Assembly (NCBI RefSeq): GCF_000208925.1
Contig: NW_001915055.1
Coordinates: 1 to 31,365 of the forward strand
DNA: 31,365 nt
Reading direction: 5' to 3'
DNA from: Entamoeba histolytica HM-1:IMSS
Lineage: Eukaryota; Evosea; Mastigamoebida; Endamoebidae
The notes beneath the pieces were generated by a model, which worked only from the letters and a program-made list of their open reading frames with translations, ran no database searches and was not told the DNA's origin. Positions 26,470 to 31,365 of this stretch are shown one piece after another (within the stretch, counting starts at the first letter, position 1; the number at the start of each line of letters is the position of its first letter). A program made the translations under genes and the position numbers.

Positions 26470-28689
26470 ATAAAAGATAAGAATAAATAAGAAGTTAATA
26501 TATTTTAAGGTTTTGAAATAAGAAAAAAGAAGAGTGACAAATGATAAAAGAAATAATAAAGACATAAGAATCAGATATATTTAATTATATGAAAATAAGT
26601 AGAAAATATAGTTTTAACAAGAAGAAAATGAAAAGAAAGATAAATGACATAAACCAATAAATTTTAAAGATAAAGATACTATTTGTTTTTTATAATAATA
26701 CTGTAATACTGTAATACATAATAATAAAGAAAAAAGAAAGAATAAATAGTGTTAAGTGTAATAGAAAGAGAAAACACAATAAAAGATACAAATAAAAGAA
26801 TCAAGAATGAATAAATAAATATATTAGAAGAAATACAGTTAATAAAAACAAATAGAAACAATAATTAAATCAAGTAATGCATTTATTTGAATAATTAATG
26901 ATAAACAACCTATTTATAATATTCAAAGTATAAAATATTTTATGCAGAAGAGAATTTAATCATACGTAGTCTATGTGACATAATAAAAGAGAATGATTGA
27001 AATAATAAAATAAGAATAAACAACAATTATATGAAATAATAAAGTCATGACTCGAATACTGATAATATTCATTTTATACTATGACAATCATAATTATTTT
27101 TAATGAACTAGAAATACATTAACAATATAGTTTATACTTTTAATAATCAAATGAGATAGTTTATAATTTATAAATAACAGAAGAATAAAGAAGAGACATG
27201 AACATATATGATATTTATTTAAGAGATAATTAATGTGCTTCATTATGAATTTCTTCATATTTTCAATTATTCGATTTTATAATATTTCTTTTTTATGTTT
27301 GAACCTTAACTTTATTTTCTTGTTATGTTATTTTTGAACTATCATGTGTTTTATTCTTCATTCATTTTCTCTTCTCTATTTCAGTAATTACAGTGTTTAT
27401 ATTGTGTTTATTTTCATTCTTCTTTTATTTATTAACACTATGAAATAGAGAAATAAATACAACATGAAATGAATATTATTTAATTTGACATTCTTTATTT
27501 TATCCATAGTAACATTCTTTTATCATTTCATATAGTCTCTTTTTTCTTTTATTATTTCTTCTCTGTCCTATTTTCATTCAATATGTTTTAATTGGTATTA
27601 TTTATGTGTTTAAAGAATTTATTGTTTAATCATTTCTTTTGTTATATGTTTATATTCATCAGTTTGAATAGTATTTATTTAGAAATGAAATATATATAAA
27701 ATATGATAATGAGAGCATTGACTAGTCAAATATTTCATAATATATTACAAATTGTGGTAAATAAAAATAAAGGCATTAAAAATTCTATTCATCATTTTAC
27801 TCTTTGATAAGATTGTTCTGAATTGTTAATTTACTAAATTGTGTTCATACAACTTTGTTTATTTCTTAATGTTATATTCTATTTCATCATTATCAATATT
27901 ATTTTTATTTAATCACGTTTATAAAATGAATAGTCAATGCGTTTAGTAGTAATTATATTGTCTAATATTTATACTTTATTCTTTATTAATGAAATAGTAA
28001 TTGATATTTTAGATTCATCATATTCATTTATTATTTTCATTTCTTCATTTCTATTGTTTATCTTTCTTTTGAATGATTTTATGCTTGTGACATCATTAAG
28101 ACATGTGAATTGTTCTTTATTTATTGTTTAATGAAAATCTAATTTATTTGAATTATAACAAATGTGTAAAACAATATGTTTTAACAAATTGTTTTTAATA
28201 ATAATATTTAATGAATTTACAAAGATATACAAAATGATAAATAATGATAAGTATTTTATGAAAATTGAAACATATCATTAACATAACAAAACATAGTAAT
28301 AGATATGAAAACAAAGAATTGATGAAATGCTAAATTATAGTAATTAAAAATATATTCAAATAATATAGTAAAACTTGTGTAATGATAGATAAATAAATAA
28401 AGAGAATATGAATATGACAATATCAATAAAAATAAAGGAATATGAAAAGAATAAACAAGAAGCAAATATAATAATCTTTAAAAAACAAATGCAATGAATT
28501 TAAAAAATGAAAAACCAAATTAAATGAACAAGAGTAATATTATAAAAACTACTTCGTACATTTCTTAAATGAAATAATTTTGATAATATTTCGAATAAAC
28601 ATACAAAGAAGAAATAAACAAAAATATTTAATGATAATTATAACAATGAAATAAAAGAAAAGAGAAAAAAAAAGAAATTAAAAATTAGT
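26470..28689. other. gene desert, first part
   Basis: About 2.2 kb of AT-rich DNA. The few short open frames (such as 26679-26861, 27937-28131 and 28256-28465) are Phe/Ile/Leu/Tyr-rich and have no recognisable domain. No tRNA-like or rRNA-like structure was noticed by eye. Confidence 0.6.
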
Positions 28690-28766
28690 TAATTAAGTGT
28701 TAATAAAATTTTCATCTGTTCTTCCTTGCTCAGATGAAACTAATCACATCTTTGAGCTTGTGTTTT
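28690..28766 (-). repeat. short dispersed repeat, copy B
   Basis: Related to 22560-22640. It stands alone in the gene desert with no reverse transcriptase remains beside it, as expected of a SINE or a 5'-truncated LINE. The similarity was judged by eye. Confidence 0.3.
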
Positions 28767-30099
28767 AAAAAGAATAATCTTTTATTTAACATATTCTTTA
28801 TGTTTTTGTAGGAGTATGAGAAAATCAATTCTTTGTTTTATATCTTCTTATTAAAATATTCTCAAATTTCTTCACTTATTCCTTCTTTTTATTCTTTAGC
28901 TTGATTTATGACTTAATTTTAATGAACTTCATTTTCATTTTTTTTTTTTGTTTTATTAAAGAGAGAAAAGACTATTTCTTTACCACTATATTATTATGAC
29001 TCATTTCCTTTCAATATTAATCACACTTTAGTAGATCATTTTTCTTAATTGATACTTTCATATATTTATAATTTGTTTATTAATAAATACCAATTCTTAT
29101 ATTACAATAAGTAATTTTCAACCATAATAAATTGATACACCTTTTGAAACATTAACTAATATATTTCTTATTCAAACACACAATCATAACCAAATAATAA
29201 TAAGGAGAGTTGAATATTGAAACATATTCTTGTTTTCATGTGGTGTTTCAGACGTGTCACGTTTAAAATAAAAGTAATATGATAAAGAATAAATGAAAGT
29301 ATAAGAATTAAATGAATATTATTCATAATATTATTTTATTTTTATTAATTATTTCATATTCAAATTTACCAAAATTACTTTATTATATTTCATTCAATAT
29401 CTATTTATTCACATTTATATTAGTTATTATCATTTATTTGTTTCAATAACCAAATGATTATTTTTATTAGCATTCATATTCGATGTTTATGTTAGTTAAT
29501 CTATTTTTATGTTATTTCATTTTGTTTGTTTCTTAGTTGAATATTTATTTTGGTTCTATTTTATTAATGATTAATGCACTTTATCTTATTTTTGTGAATT
29601 TTAGTTAATTTTGTGATGATATGAGTATTTAAAGGATAGAAAGAAAATGAGAGTCGAATGTCACAACTCAGAGACCATATGAAAGGCTAAAATAAAAGTA
29701 AAGAAAATGATAGTTATCTTCTAGTCATGATATTGTCTTTTAAGAGAAAATGCAAAACAAGAATAAATGGAGAATATTTCATATTATTTAATAATAATAA
29801 ATAATAATGAAGTAATTAATATGCCGATATTAATTAATGAGTTAAATGTAAGTATATTTGATAAAGAATGTAATGTGATGGATATATAAAGTGTTAACAA
29901 GAAAAAATGAATGATAAATGAAAAATGAGGAAATAAGAGATGATGATAATCATAGTGATATTAATATATTCAAAATAAGACAATAAAGAATGATGAGATT
30001 TAATACACATTAAATTCAAAATAACAAGTTAAATGAAGAAACAAATAAGTTGATGAAGTTTGAAAAAGAATAAAAGAAGAAAAAGAAGTACTCACATCT
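28767..30099. other. gene desert, second part
   Basis: About 1.3 kb leading to the right repeat arm. No gene is recognised. In particular there is no Polinton coding sequence beside this arm, in contrast to the left one. Confidence 0.55.
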
Positions 30100-31365
30100 G
30101 GCAACGAAAAAAAGCAAATAATTGAAAAAGAAGAGAATGAATGATATAAAAGAATAAAAAGAAAGTAAGAAGTAGAAGAAGATGAAGAAAGAATAAAAGT
30201 AGAAAGGAGAGAATATAAAAAGAAAGAAGATAAAGTGTAATAAAACAAAAGAGATGATAAAAGAAGAAAAGAAAGAAAAAAAATAAAGGATGCAAATTTT
30301 ATTGAAACAAATAAAAAAAGCGCAAAATTTAATGATGCAAAAATTAATGATGCAAAATATTTAGCAACATTTTTATTGATGCAAAATATTTTGAAATAAA
30401 AATAATTCATCATTTGATATTATTATATTTGATAATAAATTATATTATATATTAAATACATCATATTTCTTTATTATTTATCTTTCTTTTTATTATTTCA
30501 TATATTAAATTATTATTCATTCATTTATTATTTATATTTCATTTATTAAATAAAATGAAAATGAAATTGTAAAATATCAATTAAATATTCATGAATAATA
30601 ATTTATTAATATTTAATAATTGAAATAACAAATAATAATGTAACATTATTAATATATTCAATATATTCTTTATTTGATTTGTTCAATATTAGATTATTCT
30701 ATTTCATTATCATTTCATTGTCTTCATTATTTATTTCATTTATTATTTCATATTCATTTATTATTTTTTAAAATCAAATAAACAATAATATTGATATTCA
30801 TTCATCATATTCATTTAATATAATAAATATACACAACATTTCAGAATAAATAATTAATAATTAAGAATGAAAATGTTGATTTATTCAATATTTTGTTCAA
30901 CACAAATTCAATAAAACATATATTTTGATAATATATAAATGAAATAATAAAGAAATATACAATACTCAAGAACTAATAAAAAAGAAATAAAAAGAATGAA
31001 TAAATTTGATAAAATTGATAAATAATACAATAAACAAATATAAACAACGACGAAACAACAAATAATATAAAGTAAGAAGTAGAAAAAGAATAAAAAGAAA
31101 GTATAAGAAGAAAGAATATAAAAAGTAATAAATCACAAAGATGTAATAAAAGAAGAAAAGAATGAAAATGGTGTAATTTTATTGTAAAAATTAGAAATAT
31201 GAAATAAAAGTGTCTAATTTAATGATGTAAAATGATTAACAATATTTTATTATTGAAAATATTTTACTCTTTTTATGTTATTATTTATATGTATAACTTC
31301 ATCATGATGTTTATTATATAATCAATCATATGTGTTATGTTATTATAACATATAATAAATGATAA
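30100..31365 (-). repeat. right arm of long inverted repeat
   Basis: Reverse complement of 1205-2481, continuing to the last base of the window, so its outer end is not seen. The purine-rich tract near 30108-30290 corresponds to the pyrimidine tract of the left arm. The ATAATCAATCATATGTG region near 31318-31334 matches the left arm at about 1240-1257. The inner edge falls at GGCAACGAAAA (30100-30110). Confidence 0.85.

Noticed and set aside
27937..28131. 64-residue open frame in the gene desert
   Set aside because: Hydrophobic, no motif, no promoter word, and composition matches the surrounding DNA.
26470..30099. CRISPR array, tRNA array or rRNA in the gene-poor region
   Set aside because: No regularly spaced repeats and no GC-richer tRNA-like blocks seen; CRISPR is not expected in a eukaryote.

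Overview
The window is AT-rich protist chromosomal DNA, almost certainly Entamoeba and probably from the E. histolytica clade. The evidence is strong AT bias, intronless genes with spacers of 100-350 bp, GAAC-type core promoter elements 15-75 bp upstream of start codons, fossil non-LTR retrotransposon sequence, and a protein-primed family B DNA polymerase fossil of the kind carried by Entamoeba Polinton/Maverick elements. The species call is inference; the genus rests on gene content and promoter style.

Layout. 1-1204 is gene-free AT-rich DNA. 1205-2481 is one arm of a long inverted repeat; the other arm is 30100-31365 and runs into the window end. 2437-4955 is a Polinton/Maverick remnant: a short minus-strand gene running into the repeat arm, two small intact plus-strand genes whose products both begin MKFG, and a broken, 5'-truncated protein-primed DNA polymerase on the minus strand. 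5541-22000 is a compact block of nine cellular genes: an unrecognised beta-rich protein, ribosomal protein eL8 (L7a), ribophorin I (OST1), a GET4-like protein, glutamine-fructose-6-phosphate aminotransferase, the BUD23 rRNA methyltransferase, the PIG-M GPI mannosyltransferase, a tandem pseudokinase-kinase, and a 1656-residue LRR/coiled-coil/proline-rich scaffold. 22001-25353 is decayed: a LINE reverse transcriptase fossil and a frameshifted hexapeptide acetyltransferase. 25552-26469 is an intact aldo-keto reductase. 26470-30099 appears gene-free.

Functional links. OST1, GET4, PIG-M and GFAT all serve the ER and glycosylation: oligosaccharide transfer, tail-anchored protein targeting, GPI core mannosylation and amino-sugar supply. 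eL8 and BUD23 belong to ribosome structure and biogenesis. They are separate transcription units on both strands, so this is shared theme and not an operon.

Most notable structure. Two near-identical arms over 1.2 kb long, in inverted orientation, enclose about 27.6 kb of mostly housekeeping DNA. The left arm adjoins Polinton genes and the right arm has none beside it. Either two Polinton termini lie on either side of a host gene block, or a larger composite element exists. The two intact MKFG genes beside a dead polymerase are the best candidates for an undescribed, possibly retained function.
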